Made by a program: the position numbers and the translations under genes. The notes beneath the pieces are model-generated. The model was not told the DNA's origin, searched no databases, and saw only the letters and a program-made list of their open reading frames with translations. Source: Agrostemma githago (taxonomy: Eukaryota; Streptophyta; Magnoliopsida; Caryophyllales; Caryophyllaceae). From it: a DNA stretch of 64,000 bases. This document shows positions 45,380 through 57,102 of the stretch, in pieces. Location: assembly GCA_958450325.1 (NCBI GenBank), contig OY288241.1:38306778-38370777 (forward strand), read 5' to 3'. Position 1 is the stretch's first letter; each line of letters starts with the position of its first letter.

Positions 45380-47690
45380 ATATATATAGAGGAAGGATCA
45401 AGTGAATCCACTTATTATAATTGAGTCCGTGAGTCCTCATCTCAACCCTTAAATTAGTGATAGATTAATGGTTAAGATTGCTTTGTCAATTACGGAAATA
45501 ACTAACTAAATCTTGGTAAATATTTTATTTTTTTCTCTTTCCTCATTAATTATCTTAATGCAAATCTTCTATCTCCATACACCAAGTGCGTCGTTTCATC
45601 TTCAATTTCACCAAAAAAAATCATCATTTCGCTACTGCCATGTTACTCTAACTCATACAATGTGTTACTCTAATTCATGAATTGTGTTACTTTAACTCAT
45701 AAAATATGTTACGTTACATTATTACAAAAACAGTACGTTGCAAAATGTATGTTTCTATTATGGATACTCCAAAACAAAAATTATAAAACTCCATTATAAT
45801 TCCAATTTTTCACACCTGTTACTCTAAGAACTTGATATTGGTAATGAAATTATACTCATAAAGTATGTTACTCTAACGCATAATGTGTGTTATTCTAATA
45901 CATAATGTGTTATTCTAACTCATTTTACATCAATAAATTAGTACAGGAGTTCCAACTGAATCAACTTTATTACAATTCCAATGTTTCACACCTTTTACTC
46001 ATAATCTGTGTTAATATAACTCATTAAGTATGTTACTCTAACGAATAATGTATGTTACTCTAACAATATACTATCCTACTTAGAATTCTGCTTCTTCATC
46101 CTCCTCATCATCTTCTTCTTCATCATCATCATCGGCAGAAGCTTTGATTTAATCTAACCACCGCGCCATCTTTTCGTTGTGTATCTCCTCACATCGAATC
46201 CACAAGCCAATGCGTAGATTTTATAGAAGTTTACTGACTCATCCACGTCCTTGAAGATCTGCCCTATGTATGGAGGAAACTCTCACCCACATCCCTACAC
46301 CATTCATGTGCTTTTGCGTCTACTGAAAAATAATAACAGTGCCAATAAACGTGGCGAAAAAAACAATCAAAACTTGAAATATGGATTAAAGTAACAGATG
46401 ACGAGAATTAAAGTAACGGATGAAGTGCATTGAAGTAACACTGGATTCAATTAACATAGGATGCTTATACACCAGGTATAAAGTAACAGAGGTCAGACAT
46501 TAAAGTAACAGATAGTGTGAATTAAAGTAACAGATAATGTTCATTAAAATAACACCAGGTATATGTTAGTGCAAAAAAATCATATAATGATCAGAAATGA
46601 GAATATGACGCAATATCTTTCTTTGAATGACGGTGATATTCTTTGATATTGTTTCCTATTTTGAAGTTAATCACGTCCCATAATTATAGGAAGCAATATC
46701 TTTTTTTTATGGCGGTATTCTAAATTCTTTTTGTCACTCCAATGCATTACAGTAATAGATGAAAAGAACTAAAGTAACAGATGAAGTGCGTTAAAGTAAC
46801 ACGAGATTCAGTTAACATTATGTGTATTAAAATAACAGGGGTTAGCCATTAAAATAACAGATTGTGTATATTAAAGTAACACAGTATGTGCATTACAATA
46901 ACTCCATATATTTATTCGTGCGTAAAATTCATATAATGCTTAGACCTTTTTGTGTTACATTTTTGTGTTACTTTAATTAAAATTAGGTGTTACTGTAACT
47001 CAGAACGTATGTTACTTCAACGCCGTGTCTGCTTTAATAGAAAAAAAACAATAGTATCAGTGAAGCTTAAGAAAAACGTAAAAAAAATAAACAAAGCAAT
47101 AACACGAGAGTAATGGACCATTGATATGAATCTGTGAATAATCAAATGAATAAAATTCCACCTTTTAACAAATATAAAAATTTGAAATCTATACTAACAA
47201 GAGAGCAATGAACCAAATATGAATCTATGGTGAATGAAATGACCATGAAAGCAATATCGACATGAAAATCGACGAAAAACATGAAAGCTAATTGACGCAA
47301 ATTAGTCAAGATGACGAATAAAAATTGATGCAAAATATGAAAGCAATAACGAAACTCACCATTGTTATAGTAGATGAATTGGTTATCAACAGTTGATGAA
47401 GATGTCGCAATCATTGAATCCATAGTAACGGGATTTCGAGCACAAATTTGAATGAATGAATGAATGAACGTGATATTGGAAGTTTTTTTTAGGTTTTGAT
47501 GAACATGAACGTGAATGAATGAATGAGTGAATGAACGTGATGTTATTGTTTCCTAAAATTATGGGAGTTATTTTAGGAAGCAGTATCTTCCCTTTTGTTT
47601 TTAATGCAAATATTAGGATGCATCTTGTCCATCCATTCTCATCTCATTCAATGGATGGGATGAAGACATAGAGACTCATATATAGAGAAG
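45380..47690. mobile_element. Composite non-autonomous transposon or repeat with FAR1-like fragment
   Basis: The left end (GAGGAAGGATCAAGTGAATCC and GAGTCCTCATCTC) has a loose inverted counterpart near 47600-47690, suggesting long diverged TIRs. About 45640-46075 carries many copies of GTTACTCTAACTCAT; about 46380-47030 carries the same word inverted, as TTAAAGTAACAGATG. The centre (46080-46290) holds protein-coding traces. A GAAT repeat lies at 47450-47540. Class is uncertain; Mutator-like is suggested by the FAR1 piece. Confidence 0.45.
46154..46276 (-). pseudogene. FAR1-type DNA-binding domain fragment
   Basis: A 40-residue stretch on the minus strand contains GQIFKDVDESVNFYKIYA, CGFDVRRYTTKRW and a stop at 46154. 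The pattern of a G-x-x-F strand, FYxxYA helix and GFxVRR matches the N-terminal zinc-binding domain of the plant FAR1/FRS family, transcription factors derived from Mutator-like transposases. The rest of the domain (later Cys/His residues) is not seen. A further minus-strand piece at 46082-46137 encodes a run of Asp/Glu in another frame. It could be what is left of a transposase or a captured host exon. Confidence 0.65.
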
Positions 47691-47706
47691 GACTCATAAG
47701 AGCCTT

Positions 47707-47707
47707 A

Positions 47708-47752
<45 letters not shown>
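47707..47752. repeat. (TC)n(TA)n microsatellite
   Basis: A CT run then about 13 TA units; a second CT run is at 47804-47831, next to the broken end of copia G. Confidence 0.95.
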
Positions 47753-47753
<1 letters not shown>

Positions 47754-47831
47754 GATAAAATTGCTGAATGTTATAGTTACATATCAATTTTGAACAAATG
47801 CAGCTCTCTCTCTCTCTCTTTCTCTCTCTCT

Positions 47832-48547
47832 GTGTACCTAACAAACCTTGACATCCTCTCTCCCAACGAATTCTCGAATGAGATGGAATTTCCTAAGCAC
47901 ATGTTTAGATCTTGGTGTGATCTCGGTTCCTTAGATTGATCAATAGACCCATTGTTATCATAGTATAACTCAATGCTATTCTCAACACTAGGCACAACAC
48001 CAAGTTCACCAATGAACTTCTTTATCCAAACTGCTTCTTTTGCTGCATCCGTCGTTGCTATATACTCGACTTCCGTTGTAGAATCTGCGATGGTGATTTG
48101 CTTGAAATTTTTCCAACTCACCGCTCATCCGTTGAGACAAAAAATGAAACCAGACTGAGAGCGGCAATCATCTATGTCACTTTGGAAGCTCGCATCAGTG
48201 TAACCAGTAACAACCAATTCATCTCCTCCATATACAAGGAATTTGTTCTTAGTTCTTCTCAAGTACTTAAGAATGTTCTTCACTGCAACCCAGTGCGCTA
48301 CTCCTTGGCTTGACTGCTATCTGCTGCATATGCTCAAAGCATTTGCAACGTCAGGTCAAGTACACATCATGGTATACATGATGGATCCTACTGCCGAAGC
48401 ATAAGGAACCTCATTCATGTACTCAACATCATCAGTACTTTTAGGGCACTAAGTCTTGCTAAGCGAGATGCCATGTTGCATGGGAATAAAGCCTCATCTC
48501 GAGCTCTCCATTCTGAACTTAGAAAGAACCTTATCAATATAAGTCTC
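47832..48547 (-). pseudogene. RNase H of copia G
   Basis: The motif ADSTTEVEYIATTDAAKEAV and WIKKFIGELG are the usual copia RNase H end, and the next block (about 47940-47870) shifts frame but still encodes the normal KFHLIREF ending. Upstream (48121-48547) the frame is broken by several stops although the typical order is visible. Confidence 0.8.
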
Positions 48548-49651
48548 TTAACCAAGTCTAATCATCCTCCTCGATCTATCTCTATAGATCTTGATGCCCA
48601 ATATGTACTCTGCTTCCCCTAGATCTTTCACAGCAAAACAATATTTTAGCCACTCCTTGACTGATTCAAGCATGACCACATCGTTTCCTATGATTAGTAT
48701 GTCATCCACATACAATACTAGGAAAGTAATACTGCTACCACTCAACTTCTTGTAAAAACAAGATTCCTCTTCATTTCTGAAGAAGCCAAACTCTTTGACT
48801 ACATCATCAAATCTGAGGTTCCAACTCTGGGACACTTGCTTAAGTGCATAGATGGACTTCTTAAGTTTACATACCTTCCCTGCATTTTCCGGATCTTCAA
48901 ATCCTTGTGGTTGTGTCATGTACACATCCTCTTTCAAGAACCCATTCAAGAAAGCGGTTTTTACATCCATTTCCCATATCTCGTAATCATAATAAGTGGC
49001 AATTTCAAGGGTAATCCTGATGGATTTAAGCATGGCTACCGTTGAAAAAGTTTCATCATAGTCAACACTATGAATTTGATTGAAACCCTTCGCCACTAAC
49101 CAAGCTTTGAAAATACTGATGTTTTCATATTTGTCTGTTTTTATCATATAAATCCATTTGCAGCCAACGGGCTTAACGCCATCGGGCAAATTAACCAAGT
49201 CCCATACTTGATTTTCAGACATAGATTCCATTTCAGATTTCATGGCTCCTAGCCATTTTTCGGAGTCTCCGCTCGCCAAAGCATCCTTGTAGTTAGTAGG
49301 CTCCTCATTTTCCAAGATCATTATCTCGGAAGTTTCCGTCAAATAAGTTTCAATAAACCTTTTCGTTGTAATAGGTGGTCTATTAGTTGTACGTTGGAGA
49401 ATGACAACCTGGGGAGTGGCGGATGGGACGTTGGTTGTACCCATACCATCATCTACAATATCCATATGTTGCGTCGTCTCACTTCTTTGTTGCTCGTTAT
49501 CTCGAACTTCTTCGAGATGTATACTACTCCCACTTGACTTTTTGGAAATAAACTCATTTTCCAAAAAAGACACCATCTCGAGCAATAAACACTTTGTTTT
49601 CACTCGGATTGTAGAAGTAGTACCCCTTAGTCTCTTTGGGATAACCCACAA
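48548..49651 (-). CDS. Reverse transcriptase of copia G
   Basis: 367-codon open stretch. After a variable Ser/Thr-rich linker, the RT starts near residue 115 (NYKDALASGDSEKWLGAM) with VWDLVNLP and KWIYMIKTD, then FLNGFLKEDVYMTQPQGF and the catalytic YVDD in LVLYVDDILIIGND (about residue 305-320). Typical plant Ty1/copia order. Ends with a stop at 48548; RNase H should continue without one. The linker overlaps the integrase tail frame. Confidence 0.88.
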   Translation of the reverse strand: MWVIPKRLRGTTSTIRVKTKCLLLEMVSFLENEFISKKSSGSSIHLEEVRDNEQQRSETTQHMDIVDDGMGTTNVPSATPQVVILQRTTNRPPITTKRFIETYLTETSEIMILENEEPTNYKDALASGDSEKWLGAMKSEMESMSENQVWDLVNLPDGVKPVGCKWIYMIKTDKYENISIFKAWLVAKGFNQIHSVDYDETFSTVAMLKSIRITLEIATYYDYEIWEMDVKTAFLNGFLKEDVYMTQPQGFEDPENAGKVCKLKKSIYALKQVSQSWNLRFDDVVKEFGFFRNEEESCFYKKLSGSSITFLVLYVDDILIIGNDVVMLESVKEWLKYCFAVKDLGEAEYILGIKIYRDRSRRMIRLG

Positions 49652-50585
49652 AAGAACATTTATCAGATCTAGGTGAGAGCTTGTTAGATAGTAAACGCTT
49701 TACATAAACCTCACATCCCCAAATCTTCATAAAAGAAAACTTTGGAACTTTTCCAATCCATATCTCATATGGCGTCTTTTCCACTGCTTTGGTTGGAGCC
49801 ATTTTAAGTGTAAATGTCGCATTTTCAAGTACAAATCCCCAGAAGAAAATCAGAAGGTCAGCAAGACTCATCATAGACCGAACCATATCTAATAGGGTCC
49901 GATTTCTCCGTTCGGAAACTCCATTCAATTGGGGCGTTCCTGGCGGAGTTAACTGTGAAACGATTCCACAATTTTTCAAATGATTTTCAAATTCTTGAGA
50001 CAAGTTTCACCACCATGATCAGATCGTAGAGCTTTTATTGTCTTCCCAAGTTGGTTCTGAACTTCATTCTGGAATTGTTTGAACTTTTCAAATGATTCCG
50101 ATTTGTGCTTCATCAGGTACACATCCATATCTGCTTACATCATCTGTGAAGGTTATGAAGTAACCACACCCACCTCTTGCCAATGTGCTCATGGGTCCAC
50201 ACACATCTGTATGTATGAGGGCTAGAACATCATTTGCTCTTTCACTAGTCCCCGTGAAAGGTGACCTTGTCATTTTCCACATTAAGCAATATTTGCACGT
50301 GTCATAAGATTCGAAATCAAATGACTTGAGAATCTCATCTCTATGAAGCTTCTCGATGCGTTTTGCACTTATATGGCCTAATCGACAATGCCACAAGTAG
50401 GTGGTGTTTGAATCATTATTTTTATGGTTTTTGTTGTCAATTTTATAGATGTGTGTTTCTAAATCCAAAATATACAAACAATTTGATAATTTAGCGGAAA
50501 CATAGAACATATCATTCAAGTATGCAGAACAACAATTGCTCTTAATAATGAATGAATAACCTTCTGAGTCCAAAACAGGGACCAA
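49554..50585 (-). pseudogene. GAG-pre-integrase and integrase of copia G
   Basis: The 50585-50088 part holds LWHCRLGHISAKRIEKL and CKYC, the zinc-binding HHCC region, then HTDVCGPM with the first catalytic Asp and FTDDVSRYG. After a frame break near 50060 the 50003-49554 part holds PQLNGVSERRNRTLLDMVR with the catalytic Glu and the C-terminal GCEVYVKR block. The second Asp region falls in the broken stretch. Confidence 0.85.
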
Positions 50586-50599
50586 AACAATGTTCTTTG

Positions 50600-50976
50600 T
50601 TATAGCTGGAATGTAATAACAATTATTAAGTCTAAGACTAAACCAGAGGGAAGAGTTAGATTGTAGTTTCCTACAGCAAGTGCAGCAACTCTTGCTCCAT
50701 TGCCAACCCGAAGATCTATTTCTCCCTTTTCCAGTGTTCTACTTCTTTTTAGTCCTTGCATATTACATACAATGTAAGTGCCACAGCCGGTATCAAATAC
50801 CCAAGAAGCAGAAGTTGTTAAATTCACTTCTCTAACAAGATACCTGAGGCAGAAACTCTTTTCTTGTCCTCCAGGTCCTTATCTATATTTCCCGATGTAG
50901 GGAAATCTATGACATTCATTTTGTCCTTCTCAAGGACAGAGCGCAAATTAAAGATTGAACTGTTGTTATCAGACAT
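50600..50976 (-). pseudogene. Gag remnant and protease of copia G
   Basis: ATG at 50976 starts MSDNNSSIFNLRSVLEKDK, a usual copia gag N-terminus, but after about 20 residues the core and zinc knuckle are missing and the text goes on to a linker ahead of protease. Protease from 50827 contains WVFDTGCGTYIVCN with active-site DTG. The frames of the two parts differ. A deletion removed most of gag. Confidence 0.8.
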
Positions 50977-52938
50977 TATATATACAAAAGAACAAGCGAG
51001 TATAAACGAAATGGTCATCAAAGCAGTTTAAAACAACCTTTTAAACTACCAAATGCCCTTTAAAAAAATATACCCTAAAAGGCATATAACCAAGACCCTC
51101 TATTCATTAAACAAACTTTGGACCTGCCTTTAATTAAATAGTGTTTAAGGTAAGAAACAACCTTACTAATTATAATTGACTTATAATTCTTGGTCGACGT
51201 GTTCAACAACTCCTTGTCGAAACACATCTCCTTTGTTTCAAAACCCAAAATAACTTTATCTTTTGATAGTTCCGTTGAGTCAAACCAAACATTAACGTGT
51301 GAATTTCATAAATTCACCCTATTATCCCCGGAAATACGATCAACACCATGCTTTGGCAGAACCTAGCAATCTTTTTCTAAGGCTTCATAGGTGTTGTCTG
51401 GGAAAACATAAAACTCAATATTACTTATCTGGGGATCGAATATCGGTTATTTACGGTGAACTCATAACAATATAACCACATTCACAAAATAAAGCAAGCA
51501 TAAAACGAATTTAAATGCAAGCATAAAAATAAGTGATCTAGTATGACCCCCTAAAATAACTAGGTCCAAAAGCTTCTTCCGGATCTACATCCTTCATGAA
51601 TATTCCCTAGAAACTTTTGGAACTCCATCCTTCATCTTCTTGGGACTTCGTCTTCAAGTTACATTAATTTTTACTAATTACAAATTCACTAGAAAAATAA
51701 ATAAAGCAATACATTGTTATTATATTGCAATACGATGTGCCCGCAGTCGCATGAACTAAAATAATTATACATTGCACGCGTAACAAGACGAATAAATAAA
51801 TAATTAAAATTATTACAACGCATAACGATACGCTGATCGTAAACCAACCTAGTTTGGGCCATACTAGTCACAAGCCAATCTAAAAACAATTATAATGGCA
51901 TTCAGCCGCCGCATTCACAATACGTAAACCATAAAAATAATGAATCTCGTTCACTTTCTAATCAACGATTAATTAGAATCAAACTTGAAATTAGTAATAC
52001 GATTTAACAATTAAATCGTAAACCAATCGCAGAACCAACTTTAGTAACACCATTTGGGAGCAAAGGAATAAGGCGTGGATCGAGGGTGCAATCACTAGTC
52101 CAGTTCGACTTTTCAATAGCATTAAATGAGTTATTAATCTTAGAATTGGGTGGCTCATTCGAGCTCAACCGTCTCAGTTAGAAAAGGATTGGATTCATAA
52201 TCTTCGGAATACTTAGCATTGTACATAAAGTAATTGATATATAATACAATTCTTACATTTTACCAAAAAAAACTTTAGTAGCACGACTTAACTCGGAAGT
52301 GTAAACTAAACCAACGAATTTATTACGACTCAATCTATAATATTTTATCATTGGAGTAATCAAATTACGAAAAATTTGCATTATTGAATAATTTAAAGGA
52401 CTACTTTATCCTTGAGGTACAAACTCTTCGATTTCAAGCCTCATAATTAATGAGTACAATTACTCATAGATGGGCCAATGAAAAAAATTGCATTCGTACT
52501 ATAGTGAGCCAAGAGGGAGAGATATGATAATGGGTCTGTTATAAAACACAAGTAGCAAACCATCATCTGTTTCCCCATCGATCACTCCCTGAGCGAAACT
52601 GATAACATTATCAGTCGACATTCCGGTGACCACCGCGCAGTCAACACGCCGACAAGTCAATACTTGCTCCGGCCAACTTGCAGCAAAATTGAAAACGGTT
52701 TTTCATTGTTGCCCAAATTCATATGGAAAACCCTTTTCCGGTATGAACAAAACGATAAAGTAATATATTCTATGACCGTAAAATCCAATTTTTCGATCTT
52801 CTTTAAAAAAATTACAATCAACCAATATCTCCATATTAGTTATGCTAATTTTCTTATGATAAACTCGAGATTATAATTGAATCGCAATAAGAGGTCAAAA
52901 AAAAAATATGAATCTGATCATATAAACATTAAGCTAGA
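50977..52938 (-). other. Long 5' leader of copia G
   Basis: Nearly 2 kb between primer site and gag start with no recognisable gene. Longer than usual for copia; another insertion may be hidden here. Confidence 0.5.
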
Positions 52939-52951
52939 GGCTTTGATACCA
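52939..52951 (-). promoter_or_regulatory. Primer binding site of copia G
   Basis: TGGTATCAAAGCC on the minus strand, complementary to the 3' end of initiator tRNA-Met with one change, one base after the LTR. Confidence 0.88.
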
Positions 52952-52952
52952 C

Positions 52953-53605
52953 TGAAGGATTATACATGTGCGAAAGCGGAATTTCAGGAAACAATTTCCT
53001 AGCACCAATCCGAGAATACAAGCACAATATAGATATGAATCGAGACAAAAGTAGGTCGAGAAATACATACCCTCGCAGCGTAAATTTCTCCATATATAAA
53101 ACGGAGAGATACTAGAGCCCCACGTGTTGCTCCTCTACTCGGTCCACCTACCTAGTCAGAATCCCATGCCTGCTAGGACGGAAGAGATAGAACGATTTTC
53201 TCTCTTACTTTTAAGGGTGCTTGAGGCAATAAACTGAACTAACTCAGATTAGGGTTTTCTCCTTGGTTGACTATCAATCACCTAATGACTCATAACTATA
53301 TCCTTATATAAGAGTAGAAATTAGGTTAAACCAAGAGACTAACCGGGCCTCATAAGTAGTCACAACCTAACACCTCACAAGTCCATATTGGACCTGTTTA
53401 GTTTCCTGACTAAGTCTGATTGTGTGACCTTATAGGATTATATATCCATAGTCATCGGCCCAATCGAATTGGACTAATTATCATAATATTCTCTAACAAG
53501 CAATTATGAATTACTCTAATAGATAACGATTATTTCCATGATAATAACCTATATTATATTTAGTAATTGCCGGAAATGTCTTAGGATATATTCCTTTGGT
53601 AAACA
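52953..53605 (-). mobile_element. 5' LTR of copia G
   Basis: On the minus strand it ends ATCCTTCA before the primer site and begins TGTTTACCAAAGG at 53605, where the LINE reading frame breaks. A second possible start (TGTTAGAGAATATT, 53498) would make it 546 bp; the break in the LINE favours 53605. Confidence 0.75.
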
Positions 53606-53609
53606 CACT

Positions 53610-53762
53610 AAAAATACAAATGCTTATAACTTTCTTCTTCCCTCCGGCATAGATAGCAGACATTGGTAGTAACATTGCTAAAACGCAACAAACGATCCTG
53701 TGTCAGTAGTATTTCCCAAGCAAAGAGCCAAGCAATGAAGGAGTATTTAGGTAGTGCCATTC
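53610..53762 (-). pseudogene. zf-RVT domain of LINE H, cut by copia LTR
   Basis: A 50-residue stretch with PKYSFIAWL, LLTQDRLLR and CYLCRREEESYKHLYF, the Cys-Cys-His arrangement at the end of plant LINE ORF2. The reading frame stops just before the LTR of G. Confidence 0.8.
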
Positions 53763-53781
53763 TACACCAAACATCACTCCA

Positions 53782-55608
53782 TCATGCTAGTTTATGTCCA
53801 CTTCCTTGTAGCCATTGATACCCACTACTGACAGTGTATCCCTGTGTACCTGCAGTCCATTCATCCCCAGCATACCCAGCATTCAACTTATTTTTAATAC
53901 TACATATCTTCCTCCAGGACCATCTTGAGGACATTGTAGGTTGATATGCAGCCCAACTAGTCCCCTTTATACAAATAACATTCACCCATTTAATCCATAG
54001 ATGGTCCGCTTTAGAGTAGATCCACCTTACATATTTACCCATAAGTGCCTTGTTCCATTTCTTTCCATCTTTAATTCCTAAGCCTCCACACTTTTTTTCA
54101 GCACAACAGCTTTCCCAGTTAACAGGATGACTTTTACCCCCTCCCATTTGGCCTTTCCAAAGGTAATCCCGGCGAATTCTCTCAATCCTTTTAATCACAG
54201 TGTTAAGTAGTAGAAATATCCTACACCAATATTGATGCAACTGACTAAGCACTCCTCTAACCAACACCAATCTTCCTGCATAACTCAGAAACTGCACTCC
54301 CCACCCTTATATTCTTTGAGTTGATTCTATCAATTAGGACATGGCAATCAACAATCTGTAATATCTTGTAGGAGATAGGGACTCCTAAGTACCTAAAAGG
54401 AAGTACTCCTTACTGAAAACCATAAGCCTGCGGTATCTTTTCTTCCTCTTCAGCCCTTACCCCATTCATAAATACTTCAGACTTTTTCTTGTTGACATTT
54501 AGACCAGAGCAATGAGTAAAATACTCAAATGCTCGAGCAAGAATCTATATTGAAGTCTCATTCCCGTAGCTGAATACCATAAGATCATCCGCAAAACAAA
54601 GACGGGTCAATTTGATTCTGTTACATAAAGAATGGAACTTAAAACCCCTCCTTAACACCATAACTTCCACCAATCTAGTAAAGTACTTCATACATAGGGT
54701 GAATAGCCCAAGGGACATAGGATCCCCTTGTCTAATCCCCCCCACCCCCCCCCCCCCCCCCCCCCCGAAGAAACCAAATGTTGTACCATTTAATGTAAGG
54801 GAGAAAGTAGGAGTGGTGACTCACTCCATAATCCACCCCACCATTTGTCCAGGCATCTTCAAGGAACTAATAAAACCTTATGAATGAACTGCCACTCAAT
54901 AAAATCATATGCCTTTTTCAAGTCTACCTTCATAATGCATCAAGTACAACTTTTCCTGTTATAGAGGCACACTAAATTTTGACAAATCAAGATGTTATCA
55001 ACAATGTCCCTACCTTGAATAAAGGCAATCTGATTTTGGCTTACAATATTAGGCAAAATCTCCATAAGCCTAGCACAAATAACTTTTGTAATGTATTTGT
55101 AAATGATATTACAACAAGCTATAGGACGAAAATCAACTACACTCTCAGGTCTTTCTCTTTTCGGTATCAAAGTTACATTAGTTGCATTCAATTATTTCAA
55201 GAGCTTGCTACTAGTAAAGAATACTTGCACTACCTTTATCACCAGGTCTCCTACCACCTCAAAGCTATCCTTAAAAAAACTACTAGTGTAGCCATCTGGC
55301 CCTGATGATTTAGTCTTAGGGATAGAAAAGAGAGCCTTCTTAATTTCCTGTGCAGTGACTGGTCTGCACATTACTTCACCTTCTTGCTCACTAACAGTTG
55401 TGCCTTTCCTCACTACTTGCATATTAATGTTGCATACTCCAGCAGCCTTTCCTAGAAGATCCTTATAATAGTTCAAGAATGCCTCCTGAAGTGTCAGCAC
55501 TCTCACAAAGCCTACCCTGTGAATCTTTGAGAGAAAAAACATGATTCCTTTTGCGTCGGGCTTTAATAACAGAGTGGAAGTAGCGAGTATTATCATCCCC
55601 TTCATCAC
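53782..55608 (-). pseudogene. Reverse transcriptase of LINE H
   Basis: Pieces in different frames: 55608-55192 (KSSGPDGYTSSFFKD), 55191-54940 (VTLIPKRERPESVVDFRPI, NQIAFIQGR), 54745-54545 (GIRQGDPMSLG, then CFADDLMVF with the catalytic FADD) and 54297-53782 (thumb part, LSYAGRLVLVRGVL, GGLGIKD). A poly-C tract of about 30 bases (54737-54766) sits directly before the GIRQGDP block. Copies itself by target-primed reverse transcription when intact; this copy is dead. Confidence 0.9.
54737..54766. repeat. Poly-C tract
   Basis: Thirty bases, all C except one A at 54744, inside the LINE RT gene. Likely replication slippage, or an assembly artefact. Confidence 0.95.
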
Positions 55609-56703
55609 TCCATTTAGTTTTAGCCCGCTGTTGTAAGAAGCTCAATCTAGTGTCCTCAAGTTCTCTATACGCTACAACTGCTTGTTGTTCCCTATTCTGC
55701 AACTTCATATCCATGAGGCATCCATGAAGAAGTTGTTGTACCCTCATCAAAGTGTCCTTAGCCAGATATGCTGAGGTCTCAATATTAGCATATCCAATTC
55801 TGTTCAATTCTTTAAGTGGAGATTTCAATGCCTTCATCTTCTTAGCTAATTGATACTGGAGAGTGCCAGTCACTATTTCTTCCCAAGTCTGCTGAACTAT
55901 AGCTTTAAATTGATCATCTTTGCCCTACATATTGTATACTTGAAACATCCCTTCCTCCTATCCTATTGCTACCATAGATTTATCGTACAAGGGCAGTGAT
56001 CAAACAACCCCTTTACATGAAAGTGTACTCTACAATCAGGCATTTGTACTAACCAATCATCATTACCCATTGCTCTGTCAATTCTAACAAATCTTCGATT
56101 CCTTGGTTAATGCTTGTTATTCCAAGTGTAATAGGCCCCCGTAGAAGGGAGACCAGAAACACCACAACCCTACTACCAATTCTCTCCTCCCCACTAAAAA
56201 CATTATTGAAGTCCCCTACTAAGATCCAAGGCCCTTGCTCATTTTCATGTATGCTATTAATAGCTTCCCACAATGGCCTTCTCTCTGCCACTCTATTAAA
56301 CCCATATATAAAAGTCATCCTCCAACTCTCCCCATTTACCAGGCAAGTGACCCTAGTCTGAATTAATTGCGGATTCATACCCAAGACCTGCACATCAAAC
56401 AGACTATTCCACATAACCCAAATTCTTCCTTCTTCATGACAGCTAATATTAGTGACATACTTTCAATCTACGTCAATCCCATTAAACACTTTATTTATAG
56501 CAGGAGCACGTACTATAGTCTCCATTATTCCAAGAGTCCGATATTGATCTTATGCAAAAAAGAGAAATTTCCCTTTGCTTATTTGGACTCTTTATCCCTT
56601 TCATATTCCAGAATCCTAAGCTTGCCATGGTCACTATCCCCATGAATAACCCCTGCAACATCCTCATGTTGTTTACCAGTCTCAGAAGAATTAAGTACTT
56701 CAT
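55463..56703 (-). pseudogene. Endonuclease and linker of LINE H
   Basis: From 56703: LGFWNMKGIKSPNKQREI is the start of an apurinic-type endonuclease. The 56414-56049 part has FIYGFN and WILVGDFNNVF with the catalytic GDFN block. 55873-55463 encodes the coiled linker to RT (LNRIGYANIE, RAKTKWSDEGDDNTRYFHS). Confidence 0.86.
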
Positions 56704-57005
56704 AGAAAGATCGCCCCTCCTTAGTGAAATTCCCTGTATCTTACTTACTAAATTTAGTAATCACTCTAGCAGGCGTTTGAGAGTACATACCTCCTTGCAC
56801 TGGTAGTGGAGTGATTAAGTCAGCATATTCTTGAAAAAGTTCCAATCTTATTATCTCCTATTCCTCAGCTTGCTTCTGTGGAGGTTGTTGTACCAGAGGT
56901 GGTTGTTTCGTGCTAGGGAGGGCAGGCTTCAAAGCTTGTCGAACAGGAGCCTTCTTCTTTCTGTACGCCTGTTCATTATGGCTCACACCCTTACACAGAC
57001 TACAC
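56704..57005 (-). pseudogene. ORF1 C-terminus of LINE H
   Basis: Encodes CSLCKGVSHNEQAY, a zinc-knuckle with the last Cys changed to Tyr, then a Lys/Pro-rich stretch; further down TPARVITKFSK. RNA-binding protein of the element. Confidence 0.6.
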
Positions 57006-57102
57006 GAGATTTAATTTTAATGTTTATATTTTAAAAGAATAATAAAATCAATTTTTATAAATATCTTAAGTTATAACAAGTAAATTTAGTAACAGATTTA
57101 TA

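Larger units (their letters stand above)
47832..53605 (-). mobile_element. Ty1/copia element G, 3' truncated
   Basis: Minus-strand order: 5' LTR (53605-52953), primer site, leader, gag remnant, protease, integrase, RT, RNase H. The end at about 47832 runs into a CT repeat and there is no 3' LTR, so the 3' end was lost. Its 5' LTR interrupts the zinc-finger end of LINE H. Confidence 0.88.
53606..57005 (-). mobile_element. L1-type LINE H, broken
   Basis: Minus-strand order: ORF1 end with a zinc knuckle (57005-56700), endonuclease, RT, thumb region and zf-RVT. It is cut by copia G at its 3' side and seems truncated at about 57005 at the 5' side. Many stops and frameshifts. Confidence 0.88.

Noticed and set aside
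54612..54887. ORF with Pro run
   Set aside because: Created by the poly-C tract in the LINE.
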